DNA of 64,000 nt from Nitrospirales bacterium (GTDB lineage: Bacteria; Nitrospirota; Nitrospiria; Nitrospirales; UBA8639), in the NCBI GenBank assembly GCA_022825885.1, contig JAJDVY010000004.1:1-64000 (forward strand), written 5' to 3'. A program made the translations under genes and the position numbers. Below the pieces are notes generated by a model. It saw only the letters and a list, made by a program, of their open reading frames with translations. It had not been told where the DNA came from and ran no database searches. Positions 9,067-18,344 of the stretch are shown piece by piece (position 1 is the first letter of the stretch; every line of letters begins with the position of its first letter).

Positions 9067-10431
9067 ATGATCAACGACATAGATCTGTCTGTTGGGCCGA
9101 TGCCGGTCCATTTTCGAAGAATCGCGATTCCCTACTGCATTGGGATGACATTTGCAGTCCTTTATAACTTGGTGGATGCGTTTTTCGCCGGCTTGCTGTC
9201 CACGGATGCGCTGGCCGCACTCGCGATCTCTTTTCCGATCTTCTACATCCTCACCTCGATAGGCATGGGCGTCAACGCCGCCACCGTCGCGCTTGTCGGA
9301 AATGCACTGGGCAGCGGCAATCTCGGATACGCAAAACGGCTGGCTTGCCAAGGCCTGAGCTACGCGGTGACCGTTTCGGCCTTGCTAGGGGCAATCGGGT
9401 TCACGGTTATGCCGTGGCTGGTCGATGCGGTTACCGAAGCGGGGCCGGTGCGAGAGATGGCCACCCGTTATCTGAATATCCTGTTCATCGCCTTGCCCGC
9501 TTTCGTCGTCTTTTTCTGTGCAAACGGTATTCTGGTCGCCCAGGGGTCCGCGATCATGATCATGCGCGCACAGATTGCAACCGTCCTTTCGAATATTGTT
9601 CTGACCCCCGTCATGATATTCGGAATTCCCGGCCTGGTCGGAGGGTTCGGCTTCCACGGCATCGCCGTTTCAAGCCTGATCGTGCAAACGTGCGCGATGC
9701 TCTATATACTGAGAGCTGCTCTGCGTTCGGAGGTCATGAGGCACGAGGTGCCGGCCAGCTACCGGGTCCAATGGGACAATTTCCGCGTCTTCACTGCCCA
9801 GACGCTTCCGACGGGTATCGCATTGTCTCTGATCGTCTCCAGCGGATATATCGTGCAACTGTATCTTCAGGCATTTGGCTCACAGACAATGGCGGCCTTC
9901 GGGATCAGCATGAGGATCGAACAACTTTTCCTGCTTCCGGGAATCGCACTGGCATTCGCTCTGCGCCCGATTGTGGCTTGGAACTATGGTGCGAACGAAT
10001 ATGGCCGGGTGCGAGAGGCCTTCATCTATTGCTGCAAATCCGGACTGTTGTTGATGTCCTTAGGAGCGGTCGCGATTTTCGTCGGAAGGCATCTTGCGAT
10101 GAGACTGTTCACGGACGACCCCGAGGTCGTTCGCACCGGCGCTCAGGTGCTGGTGGTGCTGGGGCTCTTAACGCCCTTCAGCTTCTTAGTGTTTTCGATC
10201 CAGAGCCTTCTCCAGGGCATGAAACACTCAGCCTGGATACTGTGGATTATCATTTACGAACGTGCATTTGGGATCGCGTTCTTTTGCGCTTTGTTTGTGG
10301 TCGTGTGGGGCATGTCGGCCTGGGGTGTTTGGCTGGGAATCGCGACGAGCATCGTTTCAGCCACGCTGCTCGCTTTCGCAATTGCCGCTCTGGTCGCACG
10401 GCGAGAGATCGGTGGCCTGTTCCACGGCTGA
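9067..10431 (+). CDS. MATE-family efflux transporter
   Basis: A 454-residue polytopic membrane protein with about 12 predicted helices in two repeats is typical of the MATE (multidrug and toxin extrusion) family. This family exports organic compounds using Na+ or H+ gradients. The first repeat opens with RRIAIPYCIGMTFAVLYNLV and DAFFAGLLSTDALAAL, the classical MATE N-terminal pattern. A GGGGAG sequence lies upstream of the ATG. It is in line with the sulfotransferase gene and convergent with the P450 gene, leaving 23 bases between stops. Substrate unknown. Confidence 0.9.
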   Translation: MINDIDLSVGPMPVHFRRIAIPYCIGMTFAVLYNLVDAFFAGLLSTDALAALAISFPIFYILTSIGMGVNAATVALVGNALGSGNLGYAKRLACQGLSYAVTVSALLGAIGFTVMPWLVDAVTEAGPVREMATRYLNILFIALPAFVVFFCANGILVAQGSAIMIMRAQIATVLSNIVLTPVMIFGIPGLVGGFGFHGIAVSSLIVQTCAMLYILRAALRSEVMRHEVPASYRVQWDNFRVFTAQTLPTGIALSLIVSSGYIVQLYLQAFGSQTMAAFGISMRIEQLFLLPGIALAFALRPIVAWNYGANEYGRVREAFIYCCKSGLLLMSLGAVAIFVGRHLAMRLFTDDPEVVRTGAQVLVVLGLLTPFSFLVFSIQSLLQGMKHSAWILWIIIYERAFGIAFFCALFVVVWGMSAWGVWLGIATSIVSATLLAFAIAALVARREIGGLFHG

Positions 10432-10454
10432 CCCCTCAGCCACGAAGCCGTCAC

Positions 10455-11801
10455 CTACTCCCGGCGGTGCACGATGCACGGCAATCCGCCCGTGGGCTTG
10501 TAGAATCCCGCCAGCGTGTTGACTTTGGGGAATTCCTTCGACTTTGTTTCAACCCGCCAACGTTGCGTGATGATGGCCAGGGTAAGGACGACTTCCGACC
10601 TCGCGAAGGCCACACCGGCGCACTTGCTTTCGCCAGCACCAAATGGAATATATGCATGTGTCGGGCGTTTAGGCTGATCAGGCTCAAACCAGCGTTCAGG
10701 CCTGAATTCCGTAGCCTGAGGCCAGTATTTCTCGTTCCGGTGGGGTGCCCGGATGAAGGGCTGCACGATAGTTCCTTTGGGAATATGGTACCCTCCCAGT
10801 TCGCAGTCCTCTATGCATCTCCGTCCAACAAGGATACTCGGCGGAGAAATTCTGAGCACTTCGTCCATTACAGCACCAGCATAAACCAGATGGTCTATAT
10901 CTTCCGTCGTGGGGAGCCGCCCACCTAGGACCTCGTCAACCTCCTTTTCCAACCGGGCACGGACTTCGGGATAGCGGCTGAGGTAGTAAAAGCTCCACAC
11001 CAGTGTATTGGCCGACGTCTCGTGACCGGCGATTAACATGACATAGGATTCGTCCCTGACTTCTTCGCTGGTTAATGCCGGATCGATACCTTCTTCGTCC
11101 TTGGCATTGATGAGAAACGATACGAGGTCAACGCGTTCCTCCTCGCTGTACCTGGCCTTTTCGATCACGCTGTAGACGACCCTATCCAGGTCCTCAATCG
11201 CCTGGCGTGCCCTTTTGTTCTTGGGTATGGGCAGCTCCCCAATGAAGTTGCCGAATGGAATGAAGGTCAGAGCCGCACGCCAGCCGAGCGAGCTTAAAAC
11301 TTCCTTCAGCAGTATTGAATCGACCCTGGAATCTCGCCCAAAAAAAGCCTTGGCCACAATATCCAAAGTCAACTGATGCATCGGAACATCGACATTGATG
11401 TGGGCACCGTCCTCCCATCTGTCGCGCAATTTTACTGCCTCATCGATCATAATCTCGGCATAACCTCTGATCGCGTTCAACCGAAAAGATGGCTGAATCA
11501 GTTTCCGCAGCCGCCTGTGCTGGGGGCCAACTGTCGTCATCGTCGTTGGATTCACCAGAATCTTGTTACGATGGTACAAGGGCCCTTTTTCGAAGGCGTG
11601 CCGTTTTGTGACCATGACTTCTTCAATGATGTCGGGGCTGTACACCAGGCACATCTTGTTGAACATCATCGTGAAATAGACGATATCCCCGTATTGGTCA
11701 TGGTAATGTTGGAAGAAGCCCGCGTGGTCACGTACGCGATGAATGAGTCGATTTAAGCCAATGCCCCTGGGACCCGGAGGCAATTTTTTCCCTGTTGTCA
11801 T
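10455..11801 (-). CDS. Cytochrome P450
   Basis: This is a complete soluble-type P450 of 448 residues without a membrane anchor. The proline-rich start LPPGPRG is followed by the I-helix motif AGHETSANT (about 257), the K-helix ExxR in DEVLRISPP (about 313), the PERW segment, and the heme loop FGAGESKCAG with the cysteine thiolate at about 394. The loop has Ser-Lys where many P450s have x-Arg. GGAGGG precedes the ATG. P450s hydroxylate or otherwise oxidise organic substrates. Ferredoxin/reductase partners are not next to it. The FNR-like gene at 29068 is distant. Confidence 0.95.
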   Translation of the reverse strand: MTTGKKLPPGPRGIGLNRLIHRVRDHAGFFQHYHDQYGDIVYFTMMFNKMCLVYSPDIIEEVMVTKRHAFEKGPLYHRNKILVNPTTMTTVGPQHRRLRKLIQPSFRLNAIRGYAEIMIDEAVKLRDRWEDGAHINVDVPMHQLTLDIVAKAFFGRDSRVDSILLKEVLSSLGWRAALTFIPFGNFIGELPIPKNKRARQAIEDLDRVVYSVIEKARYSEEERVDLVSFLINAKDEEGIDPALTSEEVRDESYVMLIAGHETSANTLVWSFYYLSRYPEVRARLEKEVDEVLGGRLPTTEDIDHLVYAGAVMDEVLRISPPSILVGRRCIEDCELGGYHIPKGTIVQPFIRAPHRNEKYWPQATEFRPERWFEPDQPKRPTHAYIPFGAGESKCAGVAFARSEVVLTLAIITQRWRVETKSKEFPKVNTLAGFYKPTGGLPCIVHRRE

Positions 11802-12067
11802 CGAATGACCCTCCTGAATCGCTTGTCAGCACCCTTATCGGAATCGGTCGTTCTTAAAGACGAATCGGTTGATTGACCAAAATAGACCATATTGACCCCC
11901 AGTCAGATACCGGACTGCCTATGGGAGGCAGGGTTGTTGTTGCTGCGCAGGTTCCATGTTCAGCCGAGTGGTCATGTCGGTCGACGAGGTCTTTGACGAT
12001 CTACGACGCGACATAACTATTCCCCCGGATCACTAAAACCGGGCACTGTACCGCCTGCAACGCCTCG
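11802..12067. promoter_or_regulatory. Gap upstream of the P450 gene with phased GGTC repeats
   Basis: No gene is seen in this 266-base gap. On the plus strand ATTGACC (11872-11878), AGACC (11884-11888) and TTGACC (11892-11897) recur at about helical spacing; on the minus strand these read GGTCAAT, GGTCT and GGTCAA. They lie 70-95 bases upstream of the P450 ATG and could bind a regulator. This is a weak call based only on spacing and similarity. Confidence 0.3.
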
Positions 12068-13317
12068 TCAAACATTGTCGAATTCTTCGAAGTTGGAACG
12101 CTCAAGCCAGAATCGTATACCGAGCAAATGGTGAATGGAACGGGGAAACAACCACGGCATCCGGTCCCAGCATCGGATGCTAAGCAGCAGACAAAGAAAC
12201 AGAACCCGCGACCGCTTTGGTGGGAAGTCCAAATATTCCGTCAGCCGCTTATCAAGAAGACGGAACGCTGTCTCGCAAATACATCTGGAAAAGAGATCCG
12301 CCACGCGCGATTTCTTTAAGCCCATGAACTGAGGCCCAGCCTTCACCATCGACCAAAACAGCCGTTTCGAGTTCTCGTCAGGGTCGAATTCCAAGCTGAA
12401 TGCAACATCGATCAACCGGTCTGCGTCTTCTTCCGACGCACTCACGATCTCGGGGTTCACGCCAAGCAGGTAAGATACATACCGCCAAGTCAACAAAATA
12501 CTCTCTATTTCCTGCGGTGTAAAACGCAGGCCCAGGCGTTGGAGTCCCCGGACGACATAGAGGGAAAAAAGGATCGAATTCACAGCCAGATGCGACTGAT
12601 TGAGCGGAAGCTCATAACTGTCGGGGCACCACTCGAGCGAGTCCTTGATCCGATGCCGACACAGGGCGTGTTGGTAGCGGACCAGCACAGCCGACATGAA
12701 ACCGTCACTGTAACGCTCCAGACAGTCAGGCATGAAGATGTCAATGACAAATCTTGCTGTCTGAGCAAACCGTTTCGGCGTCTGATCTAGCAGGTGCGGG
12801 TATGCGTAAGCGGCTTGTTGCAGGTCGCCAAGTAGGTATGTGGCAGTGCGTAGGTCGCAAAACTTAGGGAGGTCAACAGTCCATTACGAATAATTTTCTT
12901 GCTCGCAATACGCATTCGGTTTCTATCAACCCAGAACGGAACATAATCCAACTCCTTGAACAACTTCACCAACGGCGGGGAAGGATTTTTCACCGAATCA
13001 ATACCGTCACGAAGCGCCCGGAGGAACAAATCGTACCCCTCGCTTCTCGGAACATTCTCGTTATGCAAGACAAGCGCATCCAATATCGGATCACCCGTGC
13101 GTAGATACTTCAGATACAAATCGACGGCGTGACCATGGCGGAGTCTGGCCTGGGCGACCCGTTCAGCCGACAGTGGGGGGGGGGGGGTATTTTCATCCGA
13201 CAGGTTGCCAGCCAAATGCTGCCGCTGATCGTATGATTGTAGATTGTCAGGAGTCGTGACCAAAAAACTTCTCTTGAGGGCAGAGCCTGTGACTGTCTTT
13301 CCCAGGCGACCCGACAT
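12068..13317 (-). pseudogene. DUF2236 (oxygenase MpaB/rubber-oxygenase-like) protein, frameshifted
   Basis: Two minus-strand frames make one DUF2236 protein of about 410 residues. The upstream part (12787-13317) contains PPLVKLFKELDYVPFWVD and ends CNKPLTHTRTC. The downstream part, whose open frame extends above 12733, continues LLDQTPKRFAQTARFVIDIF and then LPLNQSHLAVNSILFS. One base appears missing near 12787-12800. DUF2236 includes heme proteins such as latex-clearing Lcp and MpaB. A 13-base poly-C tract (13175-13187, coding strand) encodes PPPP near the N-terminus. It is head-to-tail with the P450 gene and probably belongs to the same accessory cluster. Confidence 0.75.
13175..13187. repeat. 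13-base poly-G (poly-C on coding strand) tract
   Basis: An uninterrupted run of 13 G lies inside the N-terminal coding part of the DUF2236 gene. Such tracts are prone to slippage, both in vivo (phase variation) and in sequencing. It is the longest homopolymer I noticed in the window. Confidence 0.85.
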
Positions 13318-13563
13318 GGTCGCCCGTCGAGCCTAGCCGGACGATGGATTCCCACGTAACAGGATTCCACGGAAAAATCAAGCACGCTGAATAATTGTCG
13401 GCGAGCATTCTTGCAGACAGCAGAACGCCACACAACCACAAAAACAGACGTCAAGTTAACGTCAAGTTCAAGGGATGCGTCCCAAAATTCATTATGACGT
13501 GCGCTGAACAGCTATGAACAACCTTCGTCATGCTGCGAATTCCCCGGGGAGAACGGGGTGTCA

Positions 13564-14295
13564 TCAACGCAAATGCTTGCTCGACAATGCAGCCATTGAC
13601 GGCGACATCCACCCTTCATCGGCGAAGGACACGTAGCGTCCGTCGCCGATGATGACGTGATCCAGCACTTGCACGCCGAGAATGTCTCCAGCTTCCTGCA
13701 AGCGAATCGTCAATGCCCGGTCTTCCTTGCTGGGCTTGGGATCACCGCTCGGATGGTTATGCAAGAAAATCACGGCCGCCGCGGACTCGCGCACGGCCTG
13801 GTTGAAGACCTCACGCGGATGCACCAGGCTGCTCGTCAAACTCCCTTCGGACACGGTCTTTTCCCGAATGATCGCATGTTTGGCATCGAGGAGAATCACC
13901 TTAAACACTTCGCGCCGTAAATCCCGCAACAAGGGATAGTAGTGCTCAAAGACCGTTTGACTGCTGGTTACCACCGTCCCTTTCGTCAACGGGGTCGCCA
14001 GCACGCGTTTCCCCAGCTCGATGGCCGCCATGATCTGGGCCACCTTGGCCGGACCGATACCCGGGACGGCACAGAGTTCCCGGACACTCCGGTTGGCCAA
14101 CCCCTGCAACCCGCCCATGCGTTTCAGCAGATCTCTGCCGACTTCGACGGCCGACGTCTTGTGCCTGCCCACGCGAAGCAAGATCGCCAGCAGTTGCGCC
14201 TCCGTCAGCGATTCCGGTCCTTCTTCCAGCAGTCGCTCACGTGGCCGTTCGCCTTTCGGCCAATGCAGGATACTCTTTGACGGTTTCTCGTCCAT
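13564..14295 (-). CDS. radC: RadC-family JAB/MPN-domain protein
   Basis: The 243-residue product has an N-terminal helix-hairpin-helix region (CAVPGIGPAKVAQIMAAIELGKR). A RadC JAB domain with the JAMM metal motif follows: VHPREVFNQAV, then HNHPSGDPKPSKED. Historically linked to DNA repair, its real activity is unsettled. Length and motifs are complete. It marks the return to core genes after the P450 cluster and is divergent from rsmD. The 13318-13563 gap upstream of the DUF2236 gene holds a direct repeat ACGTCAAGTT twice (13448-13468) and no gene. Confidence 0.93.
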   Translation of the reverse strand: MDEKPSKSILHWPKGERPRERLLEEGPESLTEAQLLAILLRVGRHKTSAVEVGRDLLKRMGGLQGLANRSVRELCAVPGIGPAKVAQIMAAIELGKRVLATPLTKGTVVTSSQTVFEHYYPLLRDLRREVFKVILLDAKHAIIREKTVSEGSLTSSLVHPREVFNQAVRESAAAVIFLHNHPSGDPKPSKEDRALTIRLQEAGDILGVQVLDHVIIGDGRYVSFADEGWMSPSMAALSSKHLR

Positions 14296-14458
14296 CTCGT
14301 CCCGGTCGTCTCTTGCCTGAAGCCTTCGACGACGTTTGACTCAAGCATACACCAAACTGGACCGAACATTCACATATCCTCAATGCGCCGCCGCCCGCGC
14401 GTCTCTTGCCGCTCAAAAAACCAGTATGCTACTTTTGCCCGTTCGGAAGGAACAAGCT

Positions 14459-15034
14459 ATGCGCGTCGTTGCCGGCAGACAAAAAGGGCGTCGTCTCAAA
14501 GAACCCGGCGGGCAGGATCTTCGCCCGACTTCTGCCCGGGTCCGCGAAGCCTTGTTATCGATCCTGGGCCATCGCATAGAAGGTGCGCGCGTGCTGGATC
14601 TCTATGCCGGAACCGGGGCCTTGGGTCTTGAATCCCTGAGTCGCGGGGCCCGCGAAGTCGTCTTTGTGGACAACCACGCCGCCTCGATACGGATCCTTCG
14701 GGAAAACGTGGACCGGTGCGGCTACCACGACCAATGCACGATCGTCTCCCAGGACGTTGGGACGTTTTTAACTGCCCCCCCGCCGCCTGACGAACCGCCG
14801 GCGTTCGATCTTATCTTCATGGACCCTCCCTACCACGCGACCGACTTGGCCCAATTGCTCGAACGTCTGGACCTGAGCGGGACAATCGCCGCCCAAGGAA
14901 CCATCATTCTTGAACATTTTTTCAAACATAAGGTCCCGGGCCGGACCGGAGCCCTCGTGCAAACGCGTCAATCGCGATACGGCGATACCATGCTCAGCTT
15001 CTATCAACGCGCCGGGGAGGCGACATGCGGCTAG
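14459..15034 (+). CDS. rsmD: 16S rRNA m2G966 methyltransferase RsmD
   Basis: RsmD methylates G966 of 16S rRNA. From MRVVAGRQKGRRL the protein is 191 residues, the usual size. An upstream in-frame ATG at 14336 adds a low-complexity extension and was rejected. GGAAGGA precedes the chosen ATG. The SAM-binding loop LDLYAGTGALGLESLSRGA and the catalytic motif FMDPPY (NPPY type) are clear. It overlaps coaD by ten bases, the very common rsmD-coaD pairing. Confidence 0.95.
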   Translation: MRVVAGRQKGRRLKEPGGQDLRPTSARVREALLSILGHRIEGARVLDLYAGTGALGLESLSRGAREVVFVDNHAASIRILRENVDRCGYHDQCTIVSQDVGTFLTAPPPPDEPPAFDLIFMDPPYHATDLAQLLERLDLSGTIAAQGTIILEHFFKHKVPGRTGALVQTRQSRYGDTMLSFYQRAGEATCG

Positions 15035-15513
15035 CCGTCTATCCGGGCACCTTCGATCCCATTACCCGCGGACACACGGACATTGTCAGGCGCAGCCTCA
15101 GCATCTTCGACCAACTGGTCGTGGCCGTGGCTCCCAACCCGCGTAAAGGCGCGCTCCTCTCTCTCGAGGAACGGGTCGAACTGGCAACAATCGCCACGAA
15201 GGAATTTCCCAACGTGGAAGTGGAGTCGTTCAACGGCCTGTTGGTGGAATACGTGCGGCAGCGAGGCGCCCATGCCATTATTCGAGGATTACGCGCGGTG
15301 TCGGACTTTGAACACGAGTTTCAAATGGCCCTGCTCAATCGCAAGCTCGATGAACGCCTGGAAACAGTCTTTCTGATGCCCAGCGAAGAATATTCGTATT
15401 TGACCTCGAGCATCGTCAAAGAACTGGCCCTGTTCGGCGGCGAATTGGAAGCCTTTCTCATTCCCGAGGTGGCCAAACACCTTCGTGAAAAGTACGGGCA
15501 TCCCTCACCATGA
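15025..15513 (+). CDS. coaD: Phosphopantetheine adenylyltransferase
   Basis: CoaD adenylates 4'-phosphopantetheine to dephospho-CoA. The 162-residue product has the nucleotidyltransferase motif YPGTFDPITRGHTDIV, RGLRAVSDFEHEFQMA, and the C-terminal YLTSSIVKELA. It overlaps both neighbours (10 bases with rsmD, 4 bases with the aminotransferase), so the three genes are translationally coupled. Together with panD it shows CoA-pathway genes scattered over two operons here. Confidence 0.97.
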   Translation: MRLAVYPGTFDPITRGHTDIVRRSLSIFDQLVVAVAPNPRKGALLSLEERVELATIATKEFPNVEVESFNGLLVEYVRQRGAHAIIRGLRAVSDFEHEFQMALLNRKLDERLETVFLMPSEEYSYLTSSIVKELALFGGELEAFLIPEVAKHLREKYGHPSP

Positions 15514-16703
15514 ACCTGGCCGCCCGTACCACTCGCGTCGTCCCGTCCGCGACCCTGAACGTCTCGGCAACCGCCAAAGCCATGGCGGCCCAAGGCTTGG
15601 ACGTCGTGAATTTCTCCGCGGGAGAACCGGCCGCCGACACGCCGGAGGTGGTGAAAGCGGCCGCGAAGGCGGCCATTACGGACGGGTTCACCAAATACAC
15701 GCCCGCATCAGGCATCGACGAACTCAAACAGGCCATCGTTGAAAAGTTTTCACGGGATCAGGGCATCCACTACGAACCGTCGCAAATCCTGGTGTCCTGC
15801 GGGGCCAAGCATACCCTGTACAACGCGGCGCAAGCCCTCTTGGATCCCGGAGACGAAGTCATTATCCCTGCTCCCTATTGGGTGTCCTACCCCGATATCG
15901 TGCGACTGGCCGATGGGCGGCCCGTTATCGTGGAAACCAGGGAACGCGATGGGTATGCTCTTGATCCGGCACAATTGGAGGCCCGGGTCACGCCCCGCAC
16001 CAAGGCGCTGATCCTGAACAGCCCATCCAACCCGACGGGGGCGCTGTATACACGGGAGACGCTTGAAGCCGTGGCCGACGTGGCTAAACGTCACGGCTTT
16101 CTCGTGATCTCCGACGAGATCTACGAACAACTCGTCTATGGAGAGACGCCGTTCCTGAGTCTCGTGTCCGCCGTCCCCGAGATTGCCGATCACACGCTTG
16201 TGGTGAACGGCGTGTCCAAGGCGTTTTCCATGACGGGCTGGCGTATCGGCTACGCCGGAGGGCCGAAAGCGTTAATCGCCGCGATGGCCATGATTCAAAG
16301 CCAAAGCACGTCCAATCCCGCGTCGATTTCACAGAAAGCCGCGGTGGCCGCCCTGCGGGACGGCACGCCTTTTTTCAAGGAGCTGCTGACGGACCTGAGC
16401 CCGAAGCGCCGCCTCATGGTTGACACGTTGAACGCTATCCCCGGCGTCACCTGTCCAACCCCTGCCGGCGCCTTTTACGCCTTTCCCAACGTTTCCGGCG
16501 TGTTGGGCAAACGGCATGACAAGGGAACCGTGACAACCACGGCGGACCTGGCCACGTACCTGTTACATGAAGCGCACGTCGCCTGCGTGCCCGGCGAACC
16601 GTTCGGGAGCCCCCACCATCTGCGGTTCACCTATACCCCAACGATCGAGGCCATCGAACGCGGACTCAAGAGGGTCGAACGGGCGATCCGGGCCCTGACG
16701 TGA
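15510..16703 (+). CDS. Class I aminotransferase, aspartate aminotransferase type
   Basis: A PLP-dependent aminotransferase of 397 residues. The start MNLAARTTRVVPSATLNVSA resembles Thermus-type AspAT (class I, subgroup Ib). The domain shows FSAGEPAADTPE, the NSPSNPTGALY segment, DEIYEQLVYG, and the PLP lysine in NGVSKAFSMTGWRIGYAGG, followed by RFTYT containing the carboxylate-binding arginine. It probably interconverts aspartate/oxaloacetate with glutamate/2-oxoglutarate. Specificity for prephenate cannot be excluded from sequence. It overlaps coaD by four bases. Confidence 0.92.
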   Translation: MNLAARTTRVVPSATLNVSATAKAMAAQGLDVVNFSAGEPAADTPEVVKAAAKAAITDGFTKYTPASGIDELKQAIVEKFSRDQGIHYEPSQILVSCGAKHTLYNAAQALLDPGDEVIIPAPYWVSYPDIVRLADGRPVIVETRERDGYALDPAQLEARVTPRTKALILNSPSNPTGALYTRETLEAVADVAKRHGFLVISDEIYEQLVYGETPFLSLVSAVPEIADHTLVVNGVSKAFSMTGWRIGYAGGPKALIAAMAMIQSQSTSNPASISQKAAVAALRDGTPFFKELLTDLSPKRRLMVDTLNAIPGVTCPTPAGAFYAFPNVSGVLGKRHDKGTVTTTADLATYLLHEAHVACVPGEPFGSPHHLRFTYTPTIEAIERGLKRVERAIRALT

Positions 16704-16778
16704 TCCCCGAATCGCCTTGACTTTGCCGATACGCATATTATTGAAAAAAGAAGAATTTTGTGAACCGAGAGGAGAGCG

Positions 16779-17162
16779 ATGCCACTCTACGAATATGAAT
16801 GTGAGACCTGTCACCATCGATTCGAAGTCCGGCAAAAATTTTCCGACCCGTTGATCGACGCGTGCGTGCTGTGCGGAAAGAAAGTTCGGAAACTCATATC
16901 GGCTCCCGGCATCATGTTCAAAGGAAGCGGCTGGTACGTGACGGACTACTCCAACAAATTGAAAGATCCCAGCCAAGCCAAACAGAGCGACAGCCAGCCC
17001 AAGGAAGGCAAGGACAAAACCGGCGGTGAATCGGAACACACTCCGGCCAAAAGCGAATCCGGAGGCACATCCGACACGGCGTCATCGGCACCCGCTTCTC
17101 CGGCGTCAGGTTCCCCCTCCTCAGGTTCGTCTTCAGGTCCATCGACGGGCTCCACCGCCTGA
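16779..17162 (+). CDS. FmdB-family zinc-ribbon protein
   Basis: The 127-residue product begins MPLYEYECETCHHRFE and has two cysteine pairs, CETC and CVLCGKK, forming a CxxC-CxxC zinc ribbon. The APGIMFKGSGWYVTDY signature of FmdB regulatory proteins follows. The C-terminal half is a low-complexity Ser/Gly/Pro/Thr tail rich in acidic residues. GAGAGGAGAG precedes the ATG. The function of this family is not established. Confidence 0.9.
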   Translation: MPLYEYECETCHHRFEVRQKFSDPLIDACVLCGKKVRKLISAPGIMFKGSGWYVTDYSNKLKDPSQAKQSDSQPKEGKDKTGGESEHTPAKSESGGTSDTASSAPASPASGSPSSGSSSGPSTGSTA

Positions 17163-17753
17163 TTCCTCGCAACCGGTCTTCAATATTCACTCATTCCCTT
17201 CAGCAGGCTCAGATGTGTCCATTTATTCGTTGACAAGATTCGTTGTCCCTTTCTGTCATCCCCGATCCTCGATCGAGTCAAGGACAGGCCCCGATCGGGG
17301 ATCCAGTGTCCTTGCGTTTTCCTCCATTTGCGAAGAATAACGACGCTGGATCCTCGCGTACGCAAGGATGACAGACAGAAGGAGCAAGGATGACAGGCAA
17401 AGCCAAACCGTGGCTTCGTTTCAAATCAAGCCTGGGATTCTGTCAACAAATTAGTGAACACATACAAGAACTACGCAGGGCAGGCGCCGAAACGATCTGC
17501 AAGCACGGCGTTCCACACCAACCGGGCAAACAACGCATACCCCACGGTGAGACTATCCCCGAAACACACGAGGAACGGAGAGGAGTCAGTTTGCGACGGG
17601 AAATTTACAGGCATGGCGGCCCCCTTCCTCTTGACAGCACCCGGTCTCAATGAATAGCCTTATCCGTTCCCAAGGCAACAACCATTTACTTCCGGAACAA
17701 CGCTCGTTTTCCATCACCAATCACCACCTGTTTTGAGGAAGGAGTGCCGTCTT
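17163..17753. other. Gene-poor gap with a repeat and a possible promoter
   Basis: This 591-base stretch holds repeat copy B (17254-17373). The rest shows only frames without family resemblance, e.g. a plus-strand frame at 17390-17653 that I do not believe. A TTGACA at 17631-17636 with a weak -10 around 17655-17660 could serve skp. Confidence 0.4.
17254..17373. repeat. Interspersed palindromic repeat, copy B
   Basis: It starts TGTCATCCCCGATC and ends GCAAGGATGACAG, with inner AGGACAGGCCCC and ATCCAGTGTCC segments. It is a diverged relative of copies at 1881-1977 and 27765-27945, with the same outer GTCAT.C/G.ATGAC ends and the GGATCCAG/CTGGATCC inner arms. Confidence 0.75.
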
Positions 17754-18329
17754 ATGCAAGAACGTTATCAGCGTACTTCACATACACGCAGCACGGGCCT
17801 CATCGCCCTGCTTGGATGGTTCATGATCCAAATCCTGTTTTGTGCCCTCCCTTCCGCATTTGCGGAAGAGTCGCTACCGATAGGCGTGATCGATCCTCAA
17901 GCGGTCCTGGAAAATTCCAACGCAGGACAAAAGGCGCTGGCGACACTCAAGGAACACGTGATGGTTCGTCAAAAGCTGCTGGAAACGGACGAAGCCGAAA
18001 TACAGAAACTCGAACAGCAACTTCAGGGCGGCACGGGTCGCAGTGAAACCGAGACGCAAGTCTTGCAGGAAACCTTGCAAAACAAAATTCAAGACTACCA
18101 ACGACGACGCCAAATGTTCCAGCAGGAAGTCCAGGAAAAACAGAAAAATTTGATGGTGGATTACATGAAGAAAATCGAAGGGGCGACCAAAACCGTCGCG
18201 GAACAACGCGGATTTTCTTTGGTCATCGACAAAGGCAATGAGGCCATCATGCAAATCGTGATTTACTCCGGCGAGGGGATGGATATTACCGACGAAGTCG
18301 TCAAGGAGTTTAATAAGACTTACAAATAG
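17754..18329 (+). CDS. Periplasmic chaperone Skp/OmpH family
   Basis: The 191-residue product has a signal peptide (basic start, hydrophobic IALLGWFMIQILFCALPSAF, cleavage near AFA-EE) and an OmpH/Skp core. That core is IGVIDPQAVLENSNAGQKAL followed by a long charged coiled coil (about 60-140) and a C-terminal strand region. Skp-type trimers hold unfolded outer-membrane proteins in the periplasm. The ATG at 17754 was chosen because GGAAGGAG lies nine bases upstream; a TTG 21 bases earlier is in frame but overlaps that site. Confidence 0.88.
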   Translation: MQERYQRTSHTRSTGLIALLGWFMIQILFCALPSAFAEESLPIGVIDPQAVLENSNAGQKALATLKEHVMVRQKLLETDEAEIQKLEQQLQGGTGRSETETQVLQETLQNKIQDYQRRRQMFQQEVQEKQKNLMVDYMKKIEGATKTVAEQRGFSLVIDKGNEAIMQIVIYSGEGMDITDEVVKEFNKTYK

Positions 18330-18344
18330 GCCCTCAACCTTCCT

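Noticed and set aside
9345-10928. Long plus-strand frame overlapping the MATE and P450 genes
   Set aside because: It is a shadow of the MATE and P450 genes, basic and without family features.
17390-17653. Plus-strand 87-codon frame
   Set aside because: No family resemblance, no ribosome-binding site, and located in a repeat-rich gap; composition is ordinary non-coding.
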